NCBI GenBank assembly: GCA_026785985.1
Contig: JAJAYX010000382.1
Span: forward strand, 1-8,854
Direction: 5' to 3'
Origin: Rudanella sp.
GTDB lineage: Bacteria > Bacteroidota > Bacteroidia > Cytophagales > Spirosomataceae
DNA: 8,854 bases
Shown: positions 1 to 6,371 of the stretch, piece by piece
How the letters are laid out: every line of letters begins with the position of its first letter
Numbering within the stretch: the stretch's first letter is position 1
The notes under the pieces: model-generated
What the model saw: only the letters and a program-made list of their open reading frames with translations
What the model was told of the DNA's origin: nothing
Database searches by the model: none
Position numbers and translations under genes: made by a program

Positions 1-1
1 A

Positions 2-760
2 TATAAGGAAGCTCTTGAAAAGTTGCTAAATTTTAATGAAAAAAACATTGTATGGAATGTAAATTACACATTCTGTAGTATTGGCTATATAATGTCAAGG
101 GTGATCGAAAATTATATTTTTTGCCCTGAAGCACCAAGTATATTGCTAATACCAAGGGTACTTATAAGAAGTATAATACAAATTGTAAATGAAAAAACAA
201 AAGCCAATCTACCTCAAATTCTTAGTGATGAAATTTTGGAGAAATCATTCCTCAGTAAAATTAAAGCTGCACTCCTACTTCAATCATTGACTCCTTATTT
301 ATTTACAAAAGATAAGAGTAGGCACGGAGTAGTTACAAATTTGGCAAATAAATTCATCCCTCTTGTGAAAGAGTTCATCAAAATTGGTTTTGAATCTTTC
401 GTAATCTTGCAAATTGTCCACATTTGGAACGACGACCTTAGCGCACTTTCAAATAGCTTAGATGTAGATGAACAGATTGTGTCAGAAAACAAAGCGGTGA
501 GTGATTTTTTCTCAACTTTTAAATTGCTTGAACTCCTCCTCAAACTTCTCCTTGCAAAAAAGCAATACCACACTGCTTACAATTATTTTCAGCAGGAGGA
601 GTGGCAATTAAAAAACCGGTTCAAGCCGCTGTATTATGCCACATTGCATTTTTTGCAGGACGAACACCCAACTGATTATCTCCGCATGGGGCCGGAACTC
701 CGTGAGACTGTGGATGATGTGCTGGCTGAGGTCGCGCAAATGGCTATCGACTACGCTTAA
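2..760 (+). CDS. Hypothetical protein, 3' part of a gene entering from the left edge
   Basis: The frame is open to the first complete codon of the window. The first possible start inside it is a TTG at 23 with no clear signal, so I read this as a C-terminal fragment of about 252 residues rather than a whole gene. I do not recognise the family. The protein looks helical, soluble and leucine/isoleucine-rich, with no signal peptide or obvious catalytic motif. Alternating helical stretches (for example around LLELLLKLLLAKKQYHTAYN) would suit a TPR-like or other alpha-solenoid tail of a larger protein. The last 55 residues are more charged and contain RFKPLYYATLHFLQDEHP. Base composition changes inside the gene: about 25% GC in bases 1-60 and about 38% at 541-600, but about 55% from 661 onward, similar to the neighbours. 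The stop overlaps the stop of the convergent response-regulator gene by 4 bases. That the ORF is real is fairly sure from its length and coherent protein. The function is unknown; a C-terminal tail of a STAND-type ATPase is only a guess. Confidence 0.7.
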   Translation, partial: YKEALEKLLNFNEKNIVWNVNYTFCSIGYIMSRVIENYIFCPEAPSILLIPRVLIRSIIQIVNEKTKANLPQILSDEILEKSFLSKIKAALLLQSLTPYLFTKDKSRHGVVTNLANKFIPLVKEFIKIGFESFVILQIVHIWNDDLSALSNSLDVDEQIVSENKAVSDFFSTFKLLELLLKLLLAKKQYHTAYNYFQQEEWQLKNRFKPLYYATLHFLQDEHPTDYLRMGPELRETVDDVLAEVAQMAIDYA

Positions 761-1494
761 AACGTCAACTCCCGAATCTTGTCCATATACGAGCGACTGA
801 CCCGCACTACGTCGTCATTTTGTAGGATTACGTCGTAGCTGGATGGGTATTTTTGAATCTCGCGGACGTAGTGCAGGTTGATGATGTCGGAGCGGTGAAC
901 CCGGATGAACTGGCGGGGGTCGAGTTTGGCTTCTAAGGCACTGATGCCGTAGTTGCTCAGGTGGTGGGTTTTGGCCGTCACGAGCGCCGCGTAGTCGCCC
1001 TCGGCTTCGATGCGGAGAATCTCGGAAACGGCCACTGTGATGAGCCGGTTGCCGGTTTGCACCAGGATCTTTTCGGGGTAGCTGTTGGTGGCCGTGGTCA
1101 TCAGGCTCTCGGCGAGGGGCTGAATCTTTTGCAGGTTGGTGGTTCGGGGGTCCGTCACCCGCGCAACGGCCTGGGCAAAACGGTCGCGGGCGTAGGGTTT
1201 GAGCAGGTAGTCAACCGCGTGAACTTCAAAGGCTTGCAGGGCATATTGGTCGTATGCAGTTGAGAAAATGATCTGGGGAATCTCGTCTAAATGCCCCAAC
1301 ACCTCGAATCCCGACAGGCCCGGCATTTGAATATCTAAGAAAATCAGGTCGGGGCGAAACTCGTTAATGAGCCGCACGGCATCTACGCCATTGTTGGCTT
1401 CGCCCACCACAATCAGTGCGGGGTAATGTTCCAGGTACTGCCGAATGAGCAGCCGGCCAGCCGCTTCGTCGTCGATGATAATTACTTTCTGCAT
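757..1494 (-). CDS. LytTR-family response regulator
   Basis: Cytoplasmic DNA-binding response regulator of the LytR/AlgR type, 245 residues, a normal length for the family. Residues 1-115 are a receiver domain: acidic pair D8-D9, phospho-acceptor D54 in IFLDIQMPG, switch T79 in FSTAY and the conserved K99-P100 (LLKP). A linker follows, then a LytTR DNA-binding domain at about 141-245 with the typical core FIRVHRSDIINL (196-207) and a C-terminal VSRSYMDKIREL. I chose the ATG at 1494 (MQKVIIIDDE) because the beta-1 strand begins there. A TTG five codons upstream is possible but adds nothing conserved. The start lies 11 bases after the kinase stop, so the two are co-transcribed and presumably a cognate pair. 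The family binds direct repeats upstream of target genes when phosphorylated; the target here is not known. It ends convergently with the left-edge gene, sharing TTAA. Confidence 0.95.
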   Translation of the reverse strand: MQKVIIIDDEAAGRLLIRQYLEHYPALIVVGEANNGVDAVRLINEFRPDLIFLDIQMPGLSGFEVLGHLDEIPQIIFSTAYDQYALQAFEVHAVDYLLKPYARDRFAQAVARVTDPRTTNLQKIQPLAESLMTTATNSYPEKILVQTGNRLITVAVSEILRIEAEGDYAALVTAKTHHLSNYGISALEAKLDPRQFIRVHRSDIINLHYVREIQKYPSSYDVILQNDDVVRVSRSYMDKIRELTF

Positions 1495-1505
1495 AATCGT
1501 GTACG

Positions 1506-2588
1506 TCAAGCTGGGATCTCAAAATAAACTGTCACTCCATGCGGCTCATTTGCCTTGATTAGCAAGTCATTACCATACATCTTTTCCAGACGCAGGCGGG
1601 TGTTAGCCAGGCCAACGCCGTGCGATTCTATGCCCAAAACCTTAACTGGTTTTCCGTTCATGCCCGCGCCCGTGTCGGCCACCATAACGTGTAATTGCCC
1701 GTTTTGCTGCCTGATTTTTATGCGCACCTCACCCCCCTCGATCAATGGAGCAATGCCGTGCCGCACCGCATTTTCGACTAAAGGTTGCAGCAACATGGGC
1801 GGGATTTTGGCATCGAGAACAGCATCGGGAACCTCGAAAACCACCCGGAGCCTGTCGCCAAAGCGGGCCTTTTCGAGGTCGAGGTATTTTTGGAGAAAGG
1901 CCACCTCGTCGCGCACCGTTACGAAGTCGGTTTTGGAGGCTTGCAGTTGGTAGCGAAACAGGTCGGCAAGGTCGGCGAGGAGTTCGCGGGTGTGTTCGAG
2001 TTCGGGGGGAACGGTGGCACTGATGGTGTTGAACACGTTATACAGAAAATGGGGATTCAACTGGGCTTTCAGGGCTGTGAGTTCGCTTTTCACGGCCAGT
2101 TCGCGGAGTTCGGCCTCCTGAATACGCTGCCGCTGGTAGTCGCGGTAGTAGGCATAGGTGTGGTAAATCCCGAATTGCACGAGGTAAAAAAGCCCGCCAA
2201 TGTAAGTATCCCAAATGCTGCCATCGCCCCGAAGCCGCCCAATGCTGATGAAGTCGGAAATGAAATAGTAAACGCTCTGCCAGACGACGATAAACAAGGG
2301 AAGTAAAAGCACATGCAACAGCACCCGCCGGGTTAGCGAATGCTGCCGTAATCGTTTGAATAACAGATACCAGACGGGAGCTGTAACCAGAAGTTTCAGG
2401 CCATAATCCAGAAAAATACGCGGAATTTCCTCTACAAACTCGTTACCCAACGACTGTTTAGACCAGGCTCGTTGGCTAATTGATAACGCACCGTCATAAA
2501 GCAAGGCTGAGATAAAATACATTCCCAGCACCAAGGCCAGTTGGCGATAAGTGATTCCCCAGAAAGCGATTCGGTTTAGATTTGGCAT
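1506..2588 (-). CDS. LytS-type sensor histidine kinase
   Basis: Inner-membrane sensor kinase of 360 residues, expected to autophosphorylate on histidine and pass phosphate to the response regulator encoded next. The N-terminal half has four hydrophobic segments (about 17-34, 57-77, 88-110 and 126-146) with no periplasmic sensor domain of any size, so the signal is probably sensed in the membrane. A short coiled linker (147-168) leads to a His_kinase domain with the phospho-acceptor H180 in LNPHFLYN. The ATPase part shows the N box LQPLVENAVRHG (267-278), DTGAGM (305-310) and GVGLANTRLRL (324-334). I prefer the ATG at 2588 (MPNLNRIAF). An upstream in-frame ATG at 2687 would add 33 polar residues, overlap the preceding gene by 47 bases and run through a hairpin. 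The upstream gene stops 52 bases before the chosen start; the downstream regulator starts 11 bases after the stop. Confidence 0.95.
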   Translation of the reverse strand: MPNLNRIAFWGITYRQLALVLGMYFISALLYDGALSISQRAWSKQSLGNEFVEEIPRIFLDYGLKLLVTAPVWYLLFKRLRQHSLTRRVLLHVLLLPLFIVVWQSVYYFISDFISIGRLRGDGSIWDTYIGGLFYLVQFGIYHTYAYYRDYQRQRIQEAELRELAVKSELTALKAQLNPHFLYNVFNTISATVPPELEHTRELLADLADLFRYQLQASKTDFVTVRDEVAFLQKYLDLEKARFGDRLRVVFEVPDAVLDAKIPPMLLQPLVENAVRHGIAPLIEGGEVRIKIRQQNGQLHVMVADTGAGMNGKPVKVLGIESHGVGLANTRLRLEKMYGNDLLIKANEPHGVTVYFEIPA

Positions 2589-2596
2589 TTTTCTGT

Positions 2597-2630
2597 TATC
2601 CTCAGTCTGTGTTCGTACAGACCGAGGATA
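2597..2630 (-). promoter_or_regulatory. Intergenic hairpin just upstream of the kinase start
   Basis: In the mRNA direction (minus strand) the arms TATCCTCGGTCTGT and ACAGACTGAGGATA pair over 14 positions, 13 Watson-Crick and one G-U, around a 6-base loop. On the plus strand the same position is an A-C mismatch, so the structure pairs fully only in the operon transcript. The right arm ends 8 bases before the kinase ATG. No U tract follows (the next bases are acagaaaa and then the start), so it does not look like a rho-independent terminator. It may act as an mRNA processing or stability element, or modulate translation of the kinase relative to the DUF4199 gene. The pairing is seen directly; the role is inferred. 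Confidence 0.6.
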
Positions 2631-2640
2631 CGATAAATCA

Positions 2641-3162
2641 CTACTCGAATAGACTTGGTTTTTCTTTGCGCATGAATGCAGCAACAATCAGGGCAATGAT
2701 CACGCTGCCAATCAGGGCACTAATCAAGCCAATGCCAAGGAGCATTCCGGGCGTTTGAAACCGCTCCATCATCTCCATTTGCTGGTCAATTTGCTCGTCG
2801 GAAAACGAACCCTGTTTCTCTAGTGCTTCGCGGGTTTTTTCAGCCATATTTGCCATCACGTTCGTGTCGATTATGGTCATGTAGAACCACGAAAAGGCAA
2901 CGGACAGTAAACCTGAAATCAGGCCCGTTACCGTCCCCACCGTTGTGCCTTCGCCAAAACTCATATACCCACCATTCAGCGTTCTGAACTCGCGCATGGC
3001 CAGCACTAAACCGCCAATACTGATGACAATTGAAAGAATACTCGTCCAGGATTGACCTATGTTCCCGGTCAGGAAAAGGAAGAGCGAATAAACAATGCTA
3101 AAAAGACCCAGAAAAATGCCCCATTTAATGGCGACGCGGTAGGTAGAAGCTTGTTCATTCAT
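2641..3162 (-). CDS. DUF4199 family membrane protein
   Basis: Small integral inner-membrane protein of 173 residues, the usual size for DUF4199, a Bacteroidota family of unknown function. It shows four hydrophobic segments (about 13-32, 38-57, 71-96 and 139-163). The family-typical motif YMSFGEGTTVG (66-76) precedes segment 3, and a polar, methionine/glutamate-rich loop (about 100-138) lies between segments 3 and 4. The C-terminus is a short basic tail (MRKEKPSLFE). I chose the ATG at 3162 (MNEQASTYRVAIKWG). The frame stays open to 3225, but the extra 21 residues are polar, unlike the family, and would start at or before the likely promoter. It is the first gene of the operon with the kinase and regulator, so it may be a partner in sensing, although members of this family also occur alone. 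Family assignment is from recognition of layout and motif. Confidence 0.85.
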   Translation of the reverse strand: MNEQASTYRVAIKWGIFLGLFSIVYSLFLFLTGNIGQSWTSILSIVISIGGLVLAMREFRTLNGGYMSFGEGTTVGTVTGLISGLLSVAFSWFYMTIIDTNVMANMAEKTREALEKQGSFSDEQIDQQMEMMERFQTPGMLLGIGLISALIGSVIIALIVAAFMRKEKPSLFE

Positions 3163-3204
3163 GTCGGTTTGATTTTGATTGTTTAGTACTGATCTGTTTT
3201 CCAA

Positions 3205-3212
3205 CAAACATA
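3205..3212 (-). promoter_or_regulatory. -7 promoter element of the DUF4199-kinase-regulator operon
   Basis: The minus strand reads TATGTTTG, an exact match to the Bacteroidota sigma-A -7 consensus TAnnTTTG, 42 bases upstream of the ATG at 3162. That would give a leader of roughly 35 bases. A -33 TTG at the ideal distance is not present: the nearest candidates are 10 and 26 bases upstream of the box, so the call rests on one element and its position. Confidence 0.45.
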
Positions 3213-3357
3213 CACATTCTTCCAACCACCCCTATCCTCAATCCATGTTCTTACCAACCGTTTTTTTACCTGACACAAACCTACTTCTCCTCTATTTCTG
3301 CCCCATCTCCTTTCCGACGAACCGACAAATACGTCGCCGAATGGTACATGCCATGAG

Positions 3358-3402
3358 TTCACCGACCATTTTGCGCACTCACCGATTGCGGCTGGCTCAC
3401 CG
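3358..3402 (+). repeat. Three spaced copies of YTCACCG upstream of the outer-membrane protein gene
   Basis: TTCACCG at 3358-3364, CTCACCG at 3378-3384 and CTCACCG at 3396-3402 lie in the same orientation with start-to-start spacings of 20 and 18 bases, about two helical turns. They end 13 bases before the -7 box at 3416. Spaced direct repeats are the arrangement LytTR regulators use, but the motif is not the known LytTR consensus. They may be operator sites or chance. Confidence 0.3.
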
Positions 3403-3415
3403 CCCGGCATCGCCC

Positions 3416-3423
3416 TAGCTTTG
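3416..3423 (+). promoter_or_regulatory. -7 promoter element for the outer-membrane beta-barrel gene
   Basis: TAGCTTTG matches the Bacteroidota -7 consensus TAnnTTTG exactly and ends 21 bases before the ATG at 3445, implying a leader of about 15 bases. The nearest upstream TTG (3386-3388) is 27 bases away, longer than the usual spacing of about 19-23, so the -33 element is weak or absent. That would suit a promoter needing an activator. Confidence 0.45.
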
Positions 3424-3444
3424 ACCTATCAAAACGCCAAAATC

Positions 3445-5886
3445 ATGCGACGTCTCTCCATCCTGTTCCTTTTCGTGCTATCCGCACCCCTTTTTGCTCA
3501 AACCGCCACCCTAAGTGGCACCGTAATCGATGCCCGACAGCAAGCGGTTTCGTTCGCCACGGTCGCGCTTCTGAGCAGCAGCGATTCGACTCTCGCCAAA
3601 GCCGCCGTGGCCGATGCGTCGGGGGTTTATTCAGTCGTAGGTGTTCGAGCGGGGAATTACCGGCTTAGGGTGTCGGGGGTTGGTTTTACCAACTCGATTT
3701 CAGAGGTGGTGGCTGTGGCTAACGGGCAAACCATAACAATGCCGATTATCATCCTTGCTGATGCATCTCAATCGCTGAAAGCCGTGACCATTACAGCCCG
3801 CAAACCACTCATCGACGTGCAGCCTGACAAACTCGTGTTGAACGTGGAGGGGAGCCTGACTTCGGCGGGGAGTTCGGCCCTGGAAGTCCTGCAAAAAGCA
3901 CCGGGTGTGCTGCTCGATCCGAACGATAACATTATGCTACAGGGTAAAAATGGCGTTCGGGTATTTATCGACGGGAAGCCCTCTCCTCTCAGTCCCAGTG
4001 ATTTAAGCGCGTATTTACGAACGTTGCAAGCATCTGACATTGAAGCCGTTGAGATTATTACTCAACCCTCGGCCCGCTACGATGCCCAGGGAAACGCCGG
4101 GATTATTAACATCCGACTTAAAAAGAACAAAAACTTTGGCACCAACGGCACGGCCACACTGGGCTTTGCCCAGGGGAAATACTACCCGAAATTCAACAGT
4201 TCCATCACGCTGAATAATCGTACCAAAAAAGCGAACCTGTTCATGAACTACAGCCACCGCAACGCCCGCGACTGGTCGTTCGTCAACTTCTACCGGCGGC
4301 AATCGGGCGCGGACGGCTATCTCCAATTTTTCGATCAGAAAAGCGAAAGCCGGTCGCGCTCGCTGAACCACAATGCCCGCGCCGGGGCTGACTTTTTCCT
4401 GAACCGCAAAAGCACAGTAGGGATCTTACTGGACGGAACTCTGCGCGATGCTACCAGTGCTACGCTGGGTCGCACGCCCATTGGTATCCTGGGTATGTCC
4501 CCTACCAGTCTGCTGGTAGCGGACAACCTCAACACCAGCCAACGGGCCAATGGCAATGCCAACCTGAATTATCGCTTTGCTGACACCACTGGCCACGAAC
4601 TGAGCGTGGATGCCGACCTGGGGCAACACCATTCTAACAATAATGCTTTCCAGCCCAACCAGTACTTAAACCCCGTGACCAACCAACTGCTGCTCGAACG
4701 CAACTACCGGATGCTAACCGAGACGAATATTTCGCTCCGCACGCTGAAGGCTGATTATAGCCAAAAACTGGCCGGGGGCAAACTCAGCGCAGGGTTCAAG
4801 TTCTCGTCGGTGAAAACTGATAACGGGTTCAATTTTTACGACATAATCGACAATAGCGACCGCCTGAATACCAACCGCTCGAATCAGTTTGTTTATACCG
4901 AAAATGTGAACGCAGTCTACGGTTCGTTTGAGAAACAGCGCGGCAAATGGAACGCTCAACTTGGCCTTCGACTGGAAGATACCCGCTCAAACGGGCAACT
5001 GACCAGCGCCACCAAACAGGCCGACCAAACCGTGAGCCGCCACTATCTTAACCTGTTTCCGAGTGCGGGTCTGACCTACTCGCCCAACCAGAATAACCGC
5101 TGGAATGCCACGTTCAGCCGCCGAATCGACCGGCCTTCGTACCAAAGTCTGAACCCGTTCGAGTGGAAAACCGACGAGTTGACTTACCAGAAAGGCAACG
5201 CTTTTTTGCGACCCCAATACACCAGTACGGTTCAGGTGTCGCACACCTACAAATACAAACTGACCACCTCCCTCAGTTACAGCGATACCCAGGATTATTT
5301 CACCGAAATCACCGATACCACGAAACTCAGCAGCGATGGTCGCCCACAGAATTTCATCACCACGCTAAACCTCGCCAACCAACGGGTTTTGTCGCTCAAC
5401 GTCAGCTACCCGTTCAGTATCGCCAAATGGTGGAACGTCTATAGCAACGTTAGCGCGTATCGCTCCACCAACCGGGCTAACTTCGGCGCGGGCCGCACCA
5501 TTGGTCTGACAGCCAACGTGTTGAGCCTATACATGCAGCATACGATCACCTTGCCGCACAAGTGGAATCTGGAACTTTCGGGCTATTACACCTCGCCCTC
5601 GATTTGGGGCGGCACCTTCAAAAACCGCCGGTATTGGGGTACCAATGTGGGTGTGCAACGCAAAATACTGAATGACCGGGGTAGTCTCGTCCTGACAGTA
5701 ACCGACCCCTTCAACCGGCAACAGTGGCGGGGCATCAGCCAGTTTGGGGGCCTCTACATGGATGCCAGCGGGGGCTACGAGAGTCGGCAAATCCGGGTGA
5801 ATTTCACCTATGCCTTTGGCAGCAGCCAAGTGAAAGCCGCCCGACAACGCAAAACGGGCCTGGAAGACGAGAAAGGAAGGTTGTGA
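3445..5886 (+). CDS. Outer-membrane beta-barrel protein with CarboxypepD_reg and TonB-plug domains
   Basis: Outer-membrane protein of 813 residues, complete. The signal peptide is residues 1-18 (MRRLSILFLFVLSAPLFAQ, cleavage probably after A18). A carboxypeptidase-regulatory-like beta-sandwich follows at about 20-108 (starting LSGTVIDARQQAVSFATV). A plug-like domain at about 120-230 carries RVFIDGKPSPLS and the typical end SARYDAQGNAGIINIRLKK. The rest is a barrel of the OMP_b-brl_3 type, rich in alternating aromatic strands, with the charged tail VNFTYAFGSSQVKAARQRKTG. No TonB box is evident to me, so uptake is not certain; known relatives are annotated as TonB-dependent receptors or simply outer-membrane beta-barrel proteins with unknown ligand. 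The ATG at 3445 is chosen because the signal peptide begins there; a TTG at 3421 overlaps the -7 box. It is divergent from the two-component operon, so it may be controlled by it. It ends 6 bases from a convergent pseudogene. Confidence 0.92.
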   Translation: MRRLSILFLFVLSAPLFAQTATLSGTVIDARQQAVSFATVALLSSSDSTLAKAAVADASGVYSVVGVRAGNYRLRVSGVGFTNSISEVVAVANGQTITMPIIILADASQSLKAVTITARKPLIDVQPDKLVLNVEGSLTSAGSSALEVLQKAPGVLLDPNDNIMLQGKNGVRVFIDGKPSPLSPSDLSAYLRTLQASDIEAVEIITQPSARYDAQGNAGIINIRLKKNKNFGTNGTATLGFAQGKYYPKFNSSITLNNRTKKANLFMNYSHRNARDWSFVNFYRRQSGADGYLQFFDQKSESRSRSLNHNARAGADFFLNRKSTVGILLDGTLRDATSATLGRTPIGILGMSPTSLLVADNLNTSQRANGNANLNYRFADTTGHELSVDADLGQHHSNNNAFQPNQYLNPVTNQLLLERNYRMLTETNISLRTLKADYSQKLAGGKLSAGFKFSSVKTDNGFNFYDIIDNSDRLNTNRSNQFVYTENVNAVYGSFEKQRGKWNAQLGLRLEDTRSNGQLTSATKQADQTVSRHYLNLFPSAGLTYSPNQNNRWNATFSRRIDRPSYQSLNPFEWKTDELTYQKGNAFLRPQYTSTVQVSHTYKYKLTTSLSYSDTQDYFTEITDTTKLSSDGRPQNFITTLNLANQRVLSLNVSYPFSIAKWWNVYSNVSAYRSTNRANFGAGRTIGLTANVLSLYMQHTITLPHKWNLELSGYYTSPSIWGGTFKNRRYWGTNVGVQRKILNDRGSLVLTVTDPFNRQQWRGISQFGGLYMDASGGYESRQIRVNFTYAFGSSQVKAARQRKTGLEDEKGRL

Positions 5887-5892
5887 AGCTGC

Positions 5893-6360
5893 TTACTGCA
5901 CCCGTACCACCCGCTCCACCGACACCGGCTGCCCCGTTGCGGTGATGCCCTGTACCGTTACGCGGAGTGTTCGGACCATGTCGGAGAGGGGGAATTTGAG
6001 CGTTACCTGCCCCTGGGCATCGGTTTGGAGTTGGGGTTGCCACAACAACACGTCGCGCCGGTCGATGCGGTCTCCGGGGTATGCATTGTGAGCGGGGAAG
6101 GTGAACTGGCGGGGCAGTGGATAGCCAGTCACCGACAATTGTTTGCCGCCGGGGTTGAGTTGATCGGGTTTCCATTTCCGAGTAAAAAACGCAATCACAC
6201 CCGCCCCACCGCGTGCGCCGTAGATAGTGGCCCCGCTATTTTTCACAACTTCAATGCGTTCTATCTCAGCCGGGTTGGTTGCCATCAGTAACTCCTGGTC
6301 AACATACTGACCATCCTGCAGAAACAGCGGGTCCAGTCGGGCGAAGCACTCGAATCCATG
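5893..6360 (-). pseudogene. Pseudogene fragment 4: end of TonB-plug domain and C-terminal beta domain
   Basis: Encodes GFECFARLDPLFLQDG, the conserved plug end AEIERIEVVKNSGATIYGAR followed by GGAGVIAFFTRKW, then GYPLPRQFTFPAHNAYPGDR and an A2M-like beta domain ending in the natural stop at 5893-5895. Only the second half of the plug is present, so the junction with fragment 3 near 6350-6375 probably marks a deletion rather than a single-base slip. The C-terminus is intact and lies 6 bases from the stop of the convergent outer-membrane gene. Confidence 0.75.
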
Positions 6361-6371
6361 GCCCATTTGTT

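Larger units (their letters stand above)
3163..3444. other. Divergent intergenic region between the two-component operon and the outer-membrane protein gene
   Basis: 282 bases without a convincing gene. Open frames on both strands across it give low-complexity, proline/threonine-rich or cysteine/tryptophan-rich peptides with no recognisable features. It holds a -7 box for each divergent transcript (3205-3212 minus, 3416-3423 plus) and three copies of YTCACCG at 3358, 3378 and 3396. Nothing else stands out, and no terminator-like hairpin with a T tract was seen. Confidence 0.6.

Noticed and set aside
809..836. Direct repeat TACGTCGT near the end of the response regulator gene.
   Set aside because: It lies within conserved LytTR coding sequence and encodes similar residues (DVI and DDVV), so it is explained by the protein.
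961..2306. Long open frames on the plus strand through the kinase and regulator genes.
   Set aside because: They are antisense to two clearly conserved genes, and their translations are rich in R, P and G with no domains, as expected from GC-rich shadow frames.
2589..2687. A longer kinase starting at the ATG at 2687.
   Set aside because: It would overlap the DUF4199 gene by 47 bases, add a polar stretch unlike the family, and run through the intergenic hairpin. The ATG at 2588 starts just before the first membrane segment region.
3421..3444. TTG at 3421 as start of the outer-membrane protein.
   Set aside because: It lies inside the -7 promoter box and would put polar residues before the signal peptide. 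The ATG at 3445 begins a normal signal peptide.
5887..5892. A terminator between the two convergent genes.
   Set aside because: Only 6 bases separate the stops, and I saw no stem with a T tract on either side.
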